Shown here: piece by piece, positions 9,329-18,744 of the stretch
Layout of the letters: each line of letters starts with the position of its first letter
How positions within the stretch are numbered: position 1 is the stretch's first letter
Assembly (NCBI RefSeq): GCF_019710745.1
Contig: NZ_JAHKJW010000025.1
Location: 19,815 to 83,814, forward strand
From: Streptomyces beigongshangae
Lineage (GTDB): Bacteria > Actinomycetota > Actinomycetes > Streptomycetales > Streptomycetaceae
Length of the DNA: 64,000 nucleotides
Direction: 5' to 3'
The notes under the pieces: model-generated
Database searches by the model: none
Told to the model about the DNA's origin: nothing
The model's input: only the letters and a program-made list of their open reading frames with translations
Program-made: the position numbers and the translations under genes

Positions 9329-10792
9329 ATGTCCACGAGGCCGTCCCCTCCCCTCCTTCGCCGCGTCGTCGTCACCGGTGCCGGGGCGACCACGCCCTTG
9401 GCCGGCGACGCGCAGTCGACCTGGAAGCAACTGCTCGCGGGACGGTCGGGAGTCATCGCCCTGGAGCACGAGTGGGCCACCGGCCTGCCGGTGCGGATCG
9501 CGGCGCCGGCCGCGGTGGACCCCTCGGACGTGCTGCCCCGGCATGTGGCCCGCCGACTGGACCGGGCAAGCCAGTTCGCGTTGATCGCCGCCCGCGAGGC
9601 ATGGACGGACGCCGGATTCTCGGGCGCGGCCGGCGGGACGGGTCCGGGCGCGGTGCGGGCCGACCGGCTGGCGGTGGTGATGGGCACCGGCGTCGGCGGC
9701 GTGTCCACCCTGCTGGACCAGCATGACGTGCTGCGTGAGCGGGGGGCGCGGGGGGTGTCGCCACTGACCGTGCCGATGCTGATGCCGAACAGTCCGGCGG
9801 CGCAGATCGGTCTGGACCTCGGTGCGCAGGCGGGTGTGCACACCTTGGTGAGCGCCTGCGCGTCGGGCGCGGAGGCCGTCGGCCACGCCATCGACATGGT
9901 GCGTACGGGCCGCGCGGACGTCGTCGTCGCCGGCGGCACGGAGGCGTGCGTCGTGCCGCTGAACCTCGCCGCGTTCGGGAACATGAGGGCGATGTCGCGG
10001 CGCAACGACGATCCGGCGACCGCGTCGCGCCCCTACGACAAGGGCCGGGACGGCTTCGTCCTCGGCGAAGGCGCCGGCGTGGTCGTGGTGGAGAGCGTGG
10101 AGCACGCCGAGCGGCGCGGTGCGCGGGCGTACTGCGAGGCGCTCGGTCAGGGCCTGTCCTCCGACAGCCACCACATCGCCCAGCCGGAGCCGACCGGGCG
10201 GGGTGTCGCCGCCGCGCTCCGGCAGTTGCTGGTGAGCGGCGGCATCTCGCCGTCCGAGGTGGTCCACGTCAACGCCCACGCGACGTCGACACCGCAGGGC
10301 GACCTGGCCGAGATCAGGGCGCTGGAGCAGGTGCTGGGCCGACATCTGCAGCAGGTCGCCGTGTCCGCGACGAAGTCCATGACGGGGCACCTGCTGGGCG
10401 GGGCGGGTGGTGTGGAGACGGTGGCCACCGTGTTCGCGCTGCACCACCGCACCGCGCCGCCGACCATCAACGTCACCGACCTGGAGGACGGCATCGACCC
10501 CGGTCTCCTGTCCGCGTCGCCGCGCGCCCTGCCCGACGGCCCGGTCGTCGCGCTGAACAACTCCTTCGGTTTCGGCGGCCACAACGTGGTCCTGGGCTTC
10601 CGCGCCCTCGGCGAGGTCGCGCGGGGCCCGTACCCGGCGCAGGGCGTCGAGGACTTCCTGCGCGACATCATGACCTCCACGCCCGACACCCCGCCGCCCG
10701 CCACCCCGGCACCCGACGCACCCCCGGCGCCCCCGCGACGGGCTTTCCCGCAGCAGTCCGAGAACGGAACGGATCACGCCGTGATGCGCTGA
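9329..10792 (+). CDS. Beta-ketoacyl-ACP synthase II-like (FabF-type) with Pro-rich tail
   Basis: 487 residues, thiolase fold. The nucleophile cysteine is in VSACASGAEAVGHAID. The two catalytic histidines are in NAHATSTPQGD and KSMTGHLLGGAGG, and NNSFGFGGHN is the closing glycine-rich loop. It should join an acyl-ACP to malonyl-ACP with loss of CO2. The conserved enzyme ends near residue 420. The last 65 residues are a Pro/Ala-rich extension (TPDTPPPATPAPDAPPAPPR) not seen in housekeeping FabF. No ACP, chain-length factor or other fatty-acid gene is adjacent, so this is an orphan, perhaps left over from a secondary-metabolite cluster. Confidence 0.9.
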   Translation: MSTRPSPPLLRRVVVTGAGATTPLAGDAQSTWKQLLAGRSGVIALEHEWATGLPVRIAAPAAVDPSDVLPRHVARRLDRASQFALIAAREAWTDAGFSGAAGGTGPGAVRADRLAVVMGTGVGGVSTLLDQHDVLRERGARGVSPLTVPMLMPNSPAAQIGLDLGAQAGVHTLVSACASGAEAVGHAIDMVRTGRADVVVAGGTEACVVPLNLAAFGNMRAMSRRNDDPATASRPYDKGRDGFVLGEGAGVVVVESVEHAERRGARAYCEALGQGLSSDSHHIAQPEPTGRGVAAALRQLLVSGGISPSEVVHVNAHATSTPQGDLAEIRALEQVLGRHLQQVAVSATKSMTGHLLGGAGGVETVATVFALHHRTAPPTINVTDLEDGIDPGLLSASPRALPDGPVVALNNSFGFGGHNVVLGFRALGEVARGPYPAQGVEDFLRDIMTSTPDTPPPATPAPDAPPAPPRRAFPQQSENGTDHAVMR

Positions 10793-10809
10793 ACCCGAGC
10801 GGGGAAGCG

Positions 10810-10879
10810 GCCGTGGAGAAGCAGCGGCGGCCTGGGCCCGACAAGCCGTGGAGAAGCAGCGGCGGTCTGGGCCCGGCAA
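10810..10879. repeat. 35-bp direct repeat, two tandem copies
   Basis: Copies at 10810-10844 and 10845-10879 begin gccgtggagaagcagcggcg and differ at only two bases. They lie just after the ketosynthase stop codon. No function is apparent. Confidence 0.9.
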
Positions 10880-11016
10880 CCCGAATCCCGGGCGAAGGGG
10901 GTAGGTATACGGGCTTCTCCGAGCTGGAGACCCCGCCCCGGGCGGCACAGGGGTGCGACCGGGGCGAGCAGTCAAGTACGGCGCCGTCTTCCACCGACCG
11001 TTCGGGGAGATAGGCC

Positions 11017-11245
11017 ATGAACAGCTTCGGCGCCCTCTCCCCCGCGCCCGGGGCGGCCGGCGCCCCCGGGCGGCGCCTGATCGTCCTGGCACTCGTGGTC
11101 CTCCTCTTCCCGTCACGGACGCCTGCCGCAGCCTGGCCGACGCCTTCCGCGCCACCGCCTCGGACGGCCCCGACCTCGCGGGACTCGCTCCCACCATGCG
11201 CCACTGGGCGCTCGAAGACTCCCGGGCCGTCGCCCGCCGACCGAG
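11017..11245 (+). pseudogene. Joined fragments: start of a membrane protein and tail of another protein
   Basis: ATG 11017 has a GGGGAG ribosome site and encodes MNSFGALSPAPGAAGAPGRR followed by one hydrophobic run LIVLALVVLLF, like the start of a transporter. The frame then becomes non-coding. In another frame from about 11106 a coding-like piece appears (CRSLADAFRATASDGPDLAG, APTMRHWALEDSRAVARR). Neither piece is long enough to assign. I read them as the ends of one or two deleted genes. Confidence 0.3.
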
Positions 11246-11410
11246 CGCCACGCGCACGGCGAGCAGGTCGCTCGCGCTCCGGTGCGTGACCGGCAGCATG
11301 CTGACGGTGCCGGACACCCCGCGCGGGCTTGCTTCCCGCGCCGCCGGTCGAGGAGCAGTTGGTCGTCACTCGCCCGTTGCCGGGCGCGGGTCCCTCTGCC
11401 CGGTGAGGTC

Positions 11411-12565
11411 TCAACCGCAGAAGGCGGTGTCCACGGCGGACATGACTGCCTTCGACGCCTTGGCCGCGTCACCGAAGGTTCCCGGCTGCGCGGTCACGGC
11501 GAGTCCGACGGAACGGCCGTCGTCGGTGGCACCCCCGCGGGTCTCGAAGCCGTCGATGTCTCCGCCGTGCCCCCAGTACACCCCTCCGCAGCTCAGCGGA
11601 AAGCTGACGATGCCCAGCCCGTACCGCCATCCGGGCATGACGGGCACGTCGACCGTCCTGCGCATCTCGGTGAGCTGGCCGGGCGGCAGCAACCGGCCCT
11701 CGACGAGGGCACGGCTGAACTTCGCGAGGTCGCTCGGTGTCGAGATCAACTGACCGGCGGCCCCGCCCCAGGACGGATCCATCGTGGTCGCGTCGATGAC
11801 GTTGCCCTCCTCGGCATTGCCGATCGCATACCCGTGCGGGTGAGGACCCCGGATGGTCTGGTCTCCCGGCTGGGGCCAGTACGTGTGGCGCAGCCCGGCC
11901 TTCTCGATCACACGGTCGGTGATCTGCTCCTGTACCGGGCGCTCGGTCACGCGCTCGATCAGCAAGCCGGCCAACAGGTAGTTGGTGTTGCTGTACGCCC
12001 ACTCGCTACCGGGCGCGAAGTCCGCAGGGTGGGCCAGCGCCGCGGAGAGCAGGTCGTGGGGCTGGAAGAACTTGTGCTGGACGTCCTCGAACTTGTCCAT
12101 CCCGATATGCGCGACATAATCGGGGAGACCGCTGGTGTGCTGCAACAAGTGCCGTACGGTTATCGCCCGTGCGTCGATTCCCTCACCGCGTACCAGTCCG
12201 GGCAGGTACCTCTCGACGGGCGCGTCCAGCTCGACCTCACCCTCGGCCACCAACTGCAGCACCACGACCGCGGTGAACGTCTTCGTGTTGCTCCCCGCCC
12301 GGACCATGCCGTCATGAGGGACAGGAACCTGGGCATGAAGCCGGGACGAGCCGGCGACCAGCGACGTCGTCTCGCCGTCCTTGTGCACCCAGGCCATGGC
12401 CGCCGGGAACTTCTGCTGCGCCACCAACGCGTCGACACTCCGCTGGAGTGCCCCCTTCGCGGGCTGGTCCGCCAGTGCTCCAGTGGTCAGTACGGAACCC
12501 ACCAGCCCCGCGGCCGTGAGCAGCACCGCGCTTCGGCGCGTCGTCGACCTGGTCTTGCTACGCAT
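11411..12565 (-). CDS. Secreted serine hydrolase, DD-carboxypeptidase/beta-lactamase class C type
   Basis: ATG 12565 (MRSKTRSTTRRSAVLLTAAG) is preferred to an upstream ATG because it opens directly into a signal peptide and has GGAGAA before it. The 384-residue protein has the three active-site motifs of the family: SxxK in AGSNTKTFTAVVVLQ, YxN in EWAYSNTNYLLAG, and HxG in VYWGHGGDIDGFET. Its overall layout closely follows the Streptomyces R61 DD-peptidase, including the C-terminal AFCG. It should act outside the cell on D-Ala-D-Ala peptides or related substrates. It stands alone. Confidence 0.9.
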   Translation of the reverse strand: MRSKTRSTTRRSAVLLTAAGLVGSVLTTGALADQPAKGALQRSVDALVAQQKFPAAMAWVHKDGETTSLVAGSSRLHAQVPVPHDGMVRAGSNTKTFTAVVVLQLVAEGEVELDAPVERYLPGLVRGEGIDARAITVRHLLQHTSGLPDYVAHIGMDKFEDVQHKFFQPHDLLSAALAHPADFAPGSEWAYSNTNYLLAGLLIERVTERPVQEQITDRVIEKAGLRHTYWPQPGDQTIRGPHPHGYAIGNAEEGNVIDATTMDPSWGGAAGQLISTPSDLAKFSRALVEGRLLPPGQLTEMRRTVDVPVMPGWRYGLGIVSFPLSCGGVYWGHGGDIDGFETRGGATDDGRSVGLAVTAQPGTFGDAAKASKAVMSAVDTAFCG

Positions 12566-12783
12566 CGGTTCTCCTTCGTCCAGAGCAGCACCTTCAATGA
12601 TGTGCAAACTCCGTGCGCAGGTCAGGGGTGGTAGCTGCCCGGTCTCGGGTAGGGCCAGCCACAGCACCGGGTGATCGGTGGAGCACCGATCCGGCGCCTG
12701 AGGACGCGGCGGCGCGGCGGCAGCCGGGGTTGCTGCCGCGCCGATGTCCGGTCACGGTTCCGGGCGGCCTCGCAGGCCCGGCT

Positions 12784-12995
12784 CATCGCGGCGTGCCCGA
12801 TGTGCCGGGAATCGTCCTCGGTCGCGGCCCGTGCCACCAGGTCGTCGGCGCTGAGGTGAGTACGGCTGAGGTAAGTACGGTTGAGCGCCGCCATCTGGGG
12901 TGGCAGGCAGCCGGCGCGGGTGGGCCGGACACCCAGCGGGTCCACCAGGCAGGGCACCTCGACCACGCCGTGCGAGGGCAGGTCGTCGATACCCG
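12784..12995 (-). pseudogene. GH4-family glycosidase, C-terminal fragment
   Basis: The segment reads IDDLPSHGVVEVPCLVDPLG, then RAGCLPPQMAALNRTYLSRT and ADDLVARAATEDDSRHIGHA. This is the conserved C-terminal region of family 4 glycosidases (6-phospho-beta-glucosidase/alpha-galactosidase type). The NAD-binding N-terminal domain is absent and the frame becomes non-coding on both sides. It is a relic of a sugar-utilisation gene, next to a GH127 gene. Confidence 0.7.
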
Positions 12996-13335
12996 CCCCG
13001 CGGGCCGGATCGAGGCTCCACCGTGGTCTGCCTCGACGCCAAGAAGTCGACACTGGACCCCGACGGCGGTGCAGCGGTCGCCCGGCCCGTCTCCGAAATC
13101 GAGTAGCGCCTGAGCCTCGCGGGTACGTGGCAACGCTGCCGACGCCCCGACGGAAGCCAGGGTTCCGTGGTCCAGGACGCCGCAGCGGGGCCGACGGCGG
13201 ACGCTCCCTCCGGGCTTCGGTGAGCCGGCCGCCTCAACGGGCCGGAAGGCCGGTCGCCCGGCGGGGGCACCACAGGTTCGCTGTTTGGCCTGGCCGGCAG
13301 CGGTCGCCTCGCTTCGCAGGTGCCCGGCCGGACGG
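12996..13335. other. 340 bp without a recognisable gene
   Basis: All six frames look like shadow or random sequence. A minus-strand frame (VGASAALPRTREAQALLDFG) may be a faint remnant, but I cannot assign it. Confidence 0.5.
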
Positions 13336-15648
13336 TCAGACGCGTACCACGCGCCACCGGTTGTCGGGGGTGCCGTTGTCCGAGTCCTGGACCGCGAGCG
13401 CGCCGACGGCGGTGGAGCCGCCCGCCACGGCGAGCAGCTTGCCGCTGTGCACGTTGCGGATCTTGACGGTTCCGTCCCCCTGGTCCAGCAGCGTCCATCT
13501 GTGGTCCGCGGTGCCGTTGTCGGACCACTGGAGGACGGGCGCGCTGTCCGCCGTGGACATGTCCTGCACGCCGAGCACCTTGCCGCTGTGGGCGTTGCGG
13601 AAGCGGACCGCGGAGCCGTCCTCGACCACCTCCCATAGGTGGTCGGCGGTGCCGGAGTCGTTCCATTGCAGGGCCCGGCCGCCGTCGGCCGTGGACATGT
13701 CCTGGATCCCCAGCACGAGGCCGCTGCCCGCGTTGACGAGGCGGACCCGGGCAACGCCGCCGGTGGTCCAGTAGACGGTGTAGTTGTGTCCGTGCGCGTC
13801 GTGGAACGGTCCCAGAGGGACGGTCGAGCCGCCCGCGGTGACGGTGAAGGCCAGTGGGCCGCCGCCGGTCCTCGTGACGGAGGAGGTGTCCAGCGTCGGC
13901 AGGGACGTCAGGGAGGTGTTGCCGTAGTTGCCGGACAGGACCACGGGTCCGTAGGTGACCGCGACGACGTTCGCGTTGTCGGGCGCCGCCCGTATGACGA
14001 TCCGCATGGGCAGACGCACGGTGACCGTGTCGCCGGCGGCCCAGGTACGGGTGAGGACCGCGTAACTGCCCGGAGTCGTGGCGATGTCCTGCGCCGTGCC
14101 GTTGACGCTCACGGTGGCCCCGCTGGTCCAGCCGGGAATGCGGATGCGCAGGGTCCAGGTGCCGGCGGCGGCCCCGGTGATCCGGAGGTTCGTGGTGTCC
14201 CCCGCCGGGAACGACGTGGTCTGCGTGACCGTGATCCCGCGCTGCGACCAGTCGAGCACCGAGGGCACGAACAGGTTCACGGTCAGGGTGCTGCCGTTGT
14301 GGAAGTAGACGGAGTCCATCAGCCTGGTGTGCATCTCCAGACCGGTGCCCTGGCAGCACCAGAAGGTGCCGTAGTCGGTGCTCCAGGTGCCCCCGCCCCA
14401 CGCCGGGCCCACTCCACGCCGGCCTCCGGGGTTGAGCGGGGTGAAGTAGGTGACGTGGCCGTGGGTGTCGGCCGGGTTCTGCTGGCCGATCATATGGTTC
14501 AGCCATGCCTGCTCGTAGAAGTCGAACAGGGCCGCCCGGTCCGGGGTGAGCGCGAACAGTTCACGGGTGAGGGTGAGCATGTTGAAGGTGTTGCAGCTTT
14601 CGCACGTGTCCTGTTTCAGGTGGGCTGCGATGGCGTTGGGTGCGCGGAAGTGCTCCGCCTGGCTGTTGCCGCCGATCGCATAGGTGTGCGCGCCCACGCA
14701 GATGTTCCAGGCGTTGGTGGCGATGTCCCGGTAGCGGGTGGTCCCGGTGGCCTTGTACTCCCGGACCGCCCCGATCCACTTCGGGACCTGCGTGTTGGCG
14801 TGGAGTCCGCTGAGCCGGTCCTGGCCCGCGGCCAGGGGGTCGAACACCGCGGCGTGGTCGAAGCGCCGGGCGGCGGTGAGCCACCGTGCGTCGTTCGTCT
14901 GCTGGTAGAGGTCGGTCAGGACGGTGTTCATGCCGCCGAACTCGGTTCCCAGCATGGTCTGCAGTTGCTGCTCGGTCAGCCGGCCGGTACGCCGGTCCAC
15001 CCAGCCGGCCAGGGCCAGCAGCACGTCCCGGGCCTGGGTGCTCCCGATGAGCCGCCACACGTCCAACAGGCCCGCGAGGGTCTTGTGGATGGTGTAGTAC
15101 GGCACGTTGCCGTTGGTCAGGGTCCGTTGTTCGAGGGCGGTGAACTCCGACTCCGGGTAGCCCGAGAGGTACCCGGCGCTGAATCCCGCGGCACTGTTGT
15201 TGGCCTGGCACCGGGCCAGTTCCGCGACCATGTAGGTGGCCTTGTCCCTGCACGTGGTGTCCCCGGTGACGGCGTACACCTGTGCCCACGCGGTGAGGAA
15301 ATGGCCCTGGACATGCGTACGGAAGGGGAAGTCGGGCGCGTCCCAGCCGCCGTTGGCCGCGGCCCCGCCGGTCGGCAGCCTGTGGTTGGCGCGGAAGTTG
15401 CGCAGCAGCCGGTCGGTGTCGACGAACCGGAGGTAGTTGGCCGTGCGGTTCTGGTTGTCCAGCCACCGGCTCGCGGTGAGCCGGACCTGGCCCGCGTCGA
15501 AGGGATGGGCGGACACCCCGATGTCGGCCCGGGCCGGGGGAACGGCGGCGCGGGCGGGCGACGCGCCGGTCAGGGGACCGGTGGCGGAGACGACCGCTGT
15601 GGCACCGGCGAGCTGGAGGAGGCGCCGTCTGTTGACCGAGGAGGACAT
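13336..15648 (-). CDS. Secreted GH127 beta-L-arabinofuranosidase-like protein with ricin-type lectin domain
   Basis: ATG 15648 follows GAGGAGGA and begins MSSSVNRRRLLQLAGATAVV, a twin-arginine (Tat) signal. The 770-residue product has the (alpha/alpha)6 barrel of GH127 (HVQGHFLTAWAQVYAVTGD, LHANTQVPKWIGAVREYKAT). Near residues 347 and 429 are DTCESCNTFNML and WCCQGTGLEMHTR. In GH127 the E-x-C and C-C pairs bind zinc and supply the cysteine nucleophile, and all four residues are kept. From about residue 628 a ricin-B/CBM13-like trefoil follows with three repeats, each containing an LQWxDxGTxDHxW-type motif. It probably removes arabinofuranose from plant glycans outside the cell. Confidence 0.88.
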   Translation of the reverse strand: MSSSVNRRRLLQLAGATAVVSATGPLTGASPARAAVPPARADIGVSAHPFDAGQVRLTASRWLDNQNRTANYLRFVDTDRLLRNFRANHRLPTGGAAANGGWDAPDFPFRTHVQGHFLTAWAQVYAVTGDTTCRDKATYMVAELARCQANNSAAGFSAGYLSGYPESEFTALEQRTLTNGNVPYYTIHKTLAGLLDVWRLIGSTQARDVLLALAGWVDRRTGRLTEQQLQTMLGTEFGGMNTVLTDLYQQTNDARWLTAARRFDHAAVFDPLAAGQDRLSGLHANTQVPKWIGAVREYKATGTTRYRDIATNAWNICVGAHTYAIGGNSQAEHFRAPNAIAAHLKQDTCESCNTFNMLTLTRELFALTPDRAALFDFYEQAWLNHMIGQQNPADTHGHVTYFTPLNPGGRRGVGPAWGGGTWSTDYGTFWCCQGTGLEMHTRLMDSVYFHNGSTLTVNLFVPSVLDWSQRGITVTQTTSFPAGDTTNLRITGAAAGTWTLRIRIPGWTSGATVSVNGTAQDIATTPGSYAVLTRTWAAGDTVTVRLPMRIVIRAAPDNANVVAVTYGPVVLSGNYGNTSLTSLPTLDTSSVTRTGGGPLAFTVTAGGSTVPLGPFHDAHGHNYTVYWTTGGVARVRLVNAGSGLVLGIQDMSTADGGRALQWNDSGTADHLWEVVEDGSAVRFRNAHSGKVLGVQDMSTADSAPVLQWSDNGTADHRWTLLDQGDGTVKIRNVHSGKLLAVAGGSTAVGALAVQDSDNGTPDNRWRVVRV

Positions 15649-15894
15649 GGTGCGGCCCTTTCTGTGACCGGACGGCGCCCGCCTTCTGGTCGGCACCGCA
15701 AGTGATCCGTTCGCCGGAGGGGCCGGCGCTCCGCCCGCCTCCCTTGATCCACCTTGGTTCGCAATATCGAACATAGTCCCGTACGTCGAACACGGAGAAA
15801 GCTAGAAGGGGCATGACAAGTCGTCAACCCCTTGTGCCGGATGCGTTCGGTGGGGCGGGAATCCCTCGCGCCCCGGTGGGCGACCGGCGTCGGC

Positions 15895-16736
15895 TCACGG
15901 GCCGTCCCGGACGGATTTCCGAACGACCCCGGCTATGTGCGCGAATCTGCCAGAGGTAGCAGAACAGGTGGAATGGTCACCACCGAGGAGCACCGCCGGT
16001 TTCCGCCGGGCGTGGGCGGTCGCAAGTGCCGGAGAACTCAGGGTGCTCCCACGAGGGCCCCACCCCTCCTCCCCCGTCGGCGGGGCCGCCTCGCGCTCGA
16101 ACGCCGTGCCCCGCACGGGCAGCCAGGACCGACTCCGGCCGTCCTGCGTTCCGCAATCCGCAAACTCGCCGCCTGTCAGCGGTCGGCCTTCCCTGGCGAA
16201 GGCCCGTTGGAGGGTACGCGGGGAGACGTTCAGCTCCCGGGCGAGAGCCGAGGGGGACAGGTCGGGGCCGGTGAGCCGGCGATCGGCCAGGTCCCGCGCG
16301 CCTTGGGCCAGGGCCGACGACAACAGGGGCTCCACGCCGTCCGGGACGTGGACGAGTTCGCCAGGGCGGAAGCGTTCACAAGGGTGGATGACCTGTCCGG
16401 TGGGTGGCGGTACAGCGTGCCAGCGTCCACAGGCCGGCGGGCCCCAGGTCGTCGACCGTGTGCTGGATGCAGCGGGCGACCGCGTCCGACAGGGGCGGGC
16501 GGGACGTGGGCGTTCAGGAGGCCGGCGCGCACCTCGGTGGCCGCGCTCACGTCGCCCGGTTGCAGCGCGCCCAGCGGCAGCGAGGTCGCTGCGTGAAGTA
16601 CGCGCCCGTAGACGCGCCGTGCCGGATGAGGACCGGAGGGCGGTGCAGGGCGCCCCGACAGGGAGCACAAGGCGTCCAGCAGCTTCACCGGCGCAACCCT
16701 CAGGTTGACGCATGCCCTCGACAGGCGATCATCCAT
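15895..16736 (-). pseudogene. AraC-family regulator, several frameshifts
   Basis: Three minus-strand frames each hold part of an AraC protein. One has RVLHAATSLPLGALQPGDVS (sensor region), one has SDAVARCIQHTVDDLGPAGL, and one has the DNA-binding core DLSPSALARELNVSPRTLQR followed by AFAREGRPLTGGEFADCG. At least two frameshifts separate them, and the C-terminal second HTH is not readable. It lies downstream of the RidA/esterase/lactonase genes and may once have controlled them. Confidence 0.6.
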
Positions 16737-16764
16737 CGCGTCCCCCTCCTCTTTCAGGGATGGA

Positions 16765-16805
16765 GGCCGGTCTGGCGCGGCCCCGGGGACCGCGCCAGAC
16801 CGGCC
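16765..16805. terminator. Terminator hairpin after the RidA/esterase operon
   Basis: Perfect 16-base inverted repeat, ggccggtctggcgcgg (16765-16780) with its complement at 16790-16805, around a nine-base loop. It lies just past the stop of the minus-strand RidA gene (16822), so it would end that operon. Confidence 0.75.
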
Positions 16806-16821
16806 TTGCCCTGTAGCCGAG

Positions 16822-17201
16822 TCAGTCGTCCAGGACTGCCAGGGCGTCGATCTCCACGAGCAGTCCCGGAGGGAGCTGCATGTAGACGGTGGTGCGGGCG
16901 GGGAACGGTTCGCCGACGGCCGCCGCGTACGCCTCGTTCAGCTCGGGCAGGTGGGCGGGGTCGGTGAGGTGAGCGCGGAGCCCATGACGTCCTCCGGTCC
17001 GGCGCCGGCCGCCTTGAGTACGGCGGTGACGTTGCGCAGGGCCTGCGTGGTCTGCTCGGCGACCGTGGTGCCGGCGACCGCGCCGGGGGCCGGGTCGAAC
17101 GGGAGTTGCCCGGAGACCTGAAGGATCGGGCCCTTGCGGATGCCCCGGGACGGCGGGGCTGCCGGAGTGGGTGCGTTCTCGGTGGTGACGGCGGTTTTCA
17201 T
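16822..17201 (-). pseudogene. RidA-family protein with a single frameshift
   Basis: ATG 17201 begins MKTAVTTENAPTPAAPPSRG and runs as a RidA protein (GPILQVSGQLPFDPAPGAVA, TTQALRNVTAVLKAAGAGPE). After DVMG near 16980 the frame must change to continue as HLTDPAHLPELNEAYAAAVG and GEPFPARTTVYMQLPPGLLV, ending LAVLDD at 16822. One small indel therefore separates two good halves. RidA proteins hydrolyse reactive enamines/imines. It lies just downstream of the esterase gene on the same strand. The lesion may be recent or a sequencing error. Confidence 0.8.
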
Positions 17202-17248
17202 GGTGTGTCCTTGACGGAAGGGCGCACAGAGCGATCCGTACGACGGGG

Positions 17249-18742
17249 TCAGGCCCAGGCATGTCGTTCCTGGCTGCGGGGGTCGTCGACCTGGGTCCAC
17301 TCGGCGTCGATGTGCATCGTGGTCCGGCGTGTGGTGTCGTACTGGCCCCAGCCGGGGTTGCCGGTCCTGGCGAAGCGGATCCATGCCTCGTGCGTGCGGG
17401 TGGCGAGGTCCCCGGGGGGCTTGTCGGGGCCGAGCAGGGCGCTCTCACCCGCCAGCTGCGGGAGTTCGGCGATGTCGAAGACGAAGGGGAGCTCCATCGT
17501 GTGGGTGGCGCCGAGGTCTCCGCTCAGGGCCTGGGAGCGCCAGGCGAACTCGTAGCTGAACGTGGCGGACCGGGGGTGGGCGGCGTGGGCGCCGACCAGG
17601 GCCCAGCTGCCTGCTCCGAACAGCGCGTCGCCCATGATGGCCGACCGCAGCTCACCGAAGGACGCCTCGGGGCGGGTGGTGCGGTACGTCTCCACGAGCT
17701 GCGCGGGCTTCGGGTGCGAGCGCGCCGCCGTGTCGTCGACATCGTCGGCGGTCGAGGCGGCGTACTTGTCCACCGGGACCAGGTAGAGGTTTCCCTCCTC
17801 GGCGTTGGTCCCGATGAGCAGGTCGACATCAGCGCTCAGGCCGGCGCCGACGGAGACGGCAGGCTGTGTGTCGAGCACCAGGCTGAAGGGGCTGAGGCCG
17901 ATCAGCGGATCGTGGTGTGTCTCGGTCTGCAGGTCGATGCCCGCGAGCCGGGAGGCGGCCTCCACCAGGCGCTCGTCGGAGATGTCCGCGAAGGCGTCGG
18001 TGTGCGGCTCGATGCCCAGTTCCTCGGCCGCGGCCTTGGTGACACGGGCGGCCTGCTCGGAGGTGAACGCCCCCAGACCGCTGCCGCTCTGCACGATCGC
18101 CCGGCGGAACAGGCCTGCGGCCTCAGGGGTGGCGAGGATACCGCCGACGACGGTCGCCCCGGCCGACTGGCCGAAGAGGGTGACGTCGTCCGGGTCACCG
18201 CCGAAGGCGGCGATGTTCTCCCGCACCCAGCGCAGCGCCGCGACGACATCGAGCAGGCCGCGGTTGGCGGGCGCCCCGGGGATGTCGAGGAACCCGGCGA
18301 TGCCCAGCCGGTAGTTGAGTGTGACCAGGACGACGCCGTCGCGGGCGAAGGCGGAACCGTCGTACAGAGCGGACCGCGTCGATCCGGCGACGAAGCCGCC
18401 GCCGTGGACGAACACCATCACGGGCAGGCCGCTGTCCGCGGTGGTGGGCTGGAAGACGTTGACGGTGAGGTAGTCCTCGCCACGGCTCCAGCCGGCGCCG
18501 AAGTAGGGGGCCATGTCGATGCTGCCGAGCTTCCGCTCGGACTGCGGGGCGTTGGGGCCGGGCACGGTGGCGTCCCGCACGCCGTCCCAGGGCTCGTGCG
18601 GCTGCGGCGGGGCGAACCGGCCGGCGCCCATCGGAGGAGCGGCGTAGGGGATGTTCAGGAAGGTGGCGGTGCCGTTGTCCTGACGGAGACCGCGGACGGC
18701 TCCCTGGGCGGTGGTGACGACGGGCTCGGGGTCGTGGCTCAC
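17249..18742 (-). CDS. Type B carboxylesterase
   Basis: GTG start at 18742, two bases after the stop of the lactonase-like gene, so the two are probably translated together. The 497-residue alpha/beta hydrolase has the oxyanion loop MVFVHGGGFVAGSTRS, the nucleophile elbow LFGQSAGATVVGGIL, and a candidate catalytic histidine in GATHTMELPFVFD. SRGEDYLTVNVF is the classic carboxylesterase-B block. There is no signal peptide, so it is probably intracellular. The broken RidA gene follows. Together with the lactonase-like protein it may open and hydrolyse an ester or lactone substrate. Confidence 0.92.
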   Translation of the reverse strand: MSHDPEPVVTTAQGAVRGLRQDNGTATFLNIPYAAPPMGAGRFAPPQPHEPWDGVRDATVPGPNAPQSERKLGSIDMAPYFGAGWSRGEDYLTVNVFQPTTADSGLPVMVFVHGGGFVAGSTRSALYDGSAFARDGVVLVTLNYRLGIAGFLDIPGAPANRGLLDVVAALRWVRENIAAFGGDPDDVTLFGQSAGATVVGGILATPEAAGLFRRAIVQSGSGLGAFTSEQAARVTKAAAEELGIEPHTDAFADISDERLVEAASRLAGIDLQTETHHDPLIGLSPFSLVLDTQPAVSVGAGLSADVDLLIGTNAEEGNLYLVPVDKYAASTADDVDDTAARSHPKPAQLVETYRTTRPEASFGELRSAIMGDALFGAGSWALVGAHAAHPRSATFSYEFAWRSQALSGDLGATHTMELPFVFDIAELPQLAGESALLGPDKPPGDLATRTHEAWIRFARTGNPGWGQYDTTRRTTMHIDAEWTQVDDPRSQERHAWA

Positions 18743-18744
18743 AG

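Noticed and set aside
9299..11317. 672-residue minus-strand ORF opposite the ketosynthase
   Set aside because: It is the antisense shadow of a well-supported FabF gene; the sequence is Arg/Gly/His-rich and has no domain.
13639..15705. 688-residue plus-strand ORF opposite GH127
   Set aside because: Shadow of a gene with catalytic motifs; composition is typical of antisense high-GC frames.
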